64,000 nt of DNA from JAIBCM01 sp041395165. GTDB lineage: Bacteria; Verrucomicrobiota; Verrucomicrobiia; JADLBR01; JAIBCM01. The translations under genes were made by a program, and so were the position numbers. The stretch is taken from the NCBI GenBank assembly GCA_041395165.1, contig JAWLBA010000006.1:31961-95960 (forward strand). The letters run 5' to 3'. The notes under the pieces were generated by a model. It made no database searches. It was given only the letters and a program-made list of their open reading frames with translations, and was not told the DNA's origin. This document shows, in pieces, positions 63,160 to 64,000 of the stretch (positions are counted from its first letter, which is position 1; every line of letters starts with the position of its first letter).

Positions 63160-63786
63160 TTATTTTATATTCAACGATCGGGCTTGATGGATCAACTTGG
63201 GTAATTCTTCATCATCGGTGCCATCATAATAACCGCGCACATAACCTTTTTGATCGACTAAAGCGAATTTTATACTGTGAATATAGCGACCATTTTTGCT
63301 GGCTGCTTCGGCTTGTTGAGTTTCTGCCACGGCTAAAAGAAAGCCTTTTGTGGCGAGATGAAATATTTTTTTCTGATCGCCAGTTAAAAAAAACCAGTGA
63401 TTCGTGTTGGCCTCCATTTGCTTGGCATATTCGGTTAATACGGGAGGGGTATCAGTTTCTGGATCGACGGTAATAGAAATTAAATAAATGTTATCATCTG
63501 AATGAAGCATGGTTTGCAGTTTTTTCATTTGTCGACTCATCACTAAACAAGGGCCGGGACATGTGGTAAAAATAAAATCAGCAATCCAAACTTTGCCTAG
63601 AAGCGAGTCTCGTGTAATGGTTTGGTTGATTTGGTTGGTTAAAGAGAAAGCCGAAACTTGGCCATAAGTTGGCAGCGCAGGAGAACGTTTGGTTGTTCTC
63701 CATATCATGACTCCGAACATAGCGATTAAGATAAGCATTAACCCGCTCCAAAATAATCGAGGGAGTCGAGAAGGTTTATCATCCAT
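63160..63786 (-). CDS. SCO1/SenC family copper/thiol protein
   Basis: 209 residues from ATG 63786; the frame continues 12 codons to a TTG at 63822. A signal anchor (FWSGLMLILIAMFGVMI) lies near the N-terminus. Thioredoxin-like core: C-x3-C in FTTCPGPCLVMSRQM, then ISITVDPETDTPPVL, FFLTGDQKKIF and the copper His in YIHSIKFALVDQKG. This family delivers copper to cytochrome oxidase CuA or acts as a thiol oxidoreductase. Only the second Pro of the usual C-P-x-x-C-P is absent, replaced by Leu. No oxidase genes are visible in the window. Confidence 0.9.
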   Translation of the reverse strand: MDDKPSRLPRLFWSGLMLILIAMFGVMIWRTTKRSPALPTYGQVSAFSLTNQINQTITRDSLLGKVWIADFIFTTCPGPCLVMSRQMKKLQTMLHSDDNIYLISITVDPETDTPPVLTEYAKQMEANTNHWFFLTGDQKKIFHLATKGFLLAVAETQQAEAASKNGRYIHSIKFALVDQKGYVRGYYDGTDDEELPKLIHQARSLNIK

Positions 63787-63887
63787 AACCTTCAATCTGT
63801 CGGATTTTATCAAAAAATTCAATCGGTTAACTGATTTTTATTTTGAGAGCTTGGAAAAATTAGAAACTTATGTAAGGTGCACTCACT

Positions 63888-64000
63888 ATGATAAAAGTTG
63901 GCATTAATGGTTTTGGACGAATTGGAAGATTAGTATTTCGCGCATTATGCGAACAAGGGTTGCTAGGCAAAAAAATAGATGTGGTTGCGGTGAACGATTT
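63888..64000 (+). CDS. gap: Glyceraldehyde-3-phosphate dehydrogenase (3' end outside window)
   Basis: Only the N-terminus is present: MIKVGINGFGRIGRLVFRAL is the NAD-binding start of GAPDH (G-x-N-G-F-G-R-I-G-R), followed by IDVVAVND. The reading frame is open to the window edge. The gene is divergent from the SCO1 gene with about 100 nt between starts. Confidence 0.95.
   Translation, partial: MIKVGINGFGRIGRLVFRALCEQGLLGKKIDVVAVND

Noticed and set aside
1..64000. CRISPR array, rRNA operon or complete insertion sequence
   Set aside because: No regularly spaced direct repeats, rRNA sequence or transposase reading frame was seen.

Overview
The window is a bacterial chromosome segment of low-to-mid GC from a Gram-negative cell: there is an outer-membrane porin, and several proteins carry signal peptides. 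The DUF5069 protein, the bactofilin, the secreted P-domain and giant helical proteins, and the cdaA/glmM and rpsO-pnp gene orders fit the PVC group, most likely Verrucomicrobiota. That assignment is an inference from gene content (moderate confidence). No phage, plasmid, CRISPR array, rRNA or complete insertion sequence was seen.

Layout. (1) 1-10.1 kb, minus strand: four large secreted proteins made of proprotein-convertase P-domains and a C-terminal FG-GAP-like region, arranged long-short-long-short, that is, a duplicated two-gene cassette. (2) 10.2-17.5 kb: housekeeping and accessory genes (VOC, GNAT, TIGR01777 epimerase, orphan DNA methyltransferase, Pta, adenine deaminase, TilS) with two nested-hairpin repeat elements. 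(3) 21.7-17.5 kb, minus strand: compact operon folP-cdaA-(56-codon CdaR-like anchor)-glmM-tal-hisI, linking folate, c-di-AMP and wall precursor synthesis. (4) 21.7-25.5 kb: DUF362, bactofilin, SDR, SIMPL and Dabb proteins. (5) 25.6-38.4 kb: three tandem giant Ala/Glu/Arg-rich helical proteins. They share near-identical promoter elements, a roughly 110-residue internal repeat (clearest in the second gene), a mid-protein hydrophobic segment and a conserved C-terminal tail. I do not recognise the family, and it is the best candidate here for an undescribed system. (6) 38.5-43.4 kb: secreted protein, tRNA-Gly, CtpA-type protease, tsaD, larC. (7) 43.4-49.8 kb: sulfate uptake locus (Rrf2 regulator, porin, Sbp, M14-like amidohydrolase, CysT, CysW, CysA), with matching IscR-like operator palindromes in the rrf2 and porin promoters. 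(8) 49.8-54.5 kb: TPP riboswitch-thiC, then AHSA1, metallo-cupin, alcohol dehydrogenase and GFA genes. (9) 54.6-57.9 kb: a restriction-modification-like unit (PLD nuclease, N6-adenine methyltransferase, XRE regulator with a perfect 11-bp-arm operator). (10) 57.9-64 kb: AHSA1, Imm-5-like and DUF5069 proteins, rpsO, pnp, a membrane-anchored acidic protein, SCO1 and the start of gap.

A property of the whole sequence matters for every reader. Many genes are interrupted by single-base indels, mostly in short homopolymers. Correcting them gives family-typical lengths (tal 214 aa, hisI 134, tsaD 345, larC 395, rrf2 163, cysT 279, long P-domain protein 1090). Because essential tsaD is hit twice, residual sequencing error is more likely than true decay, with the densest clusters at 27.4-29.0, 33.4-34.4 and 41.6-43.8 kb.
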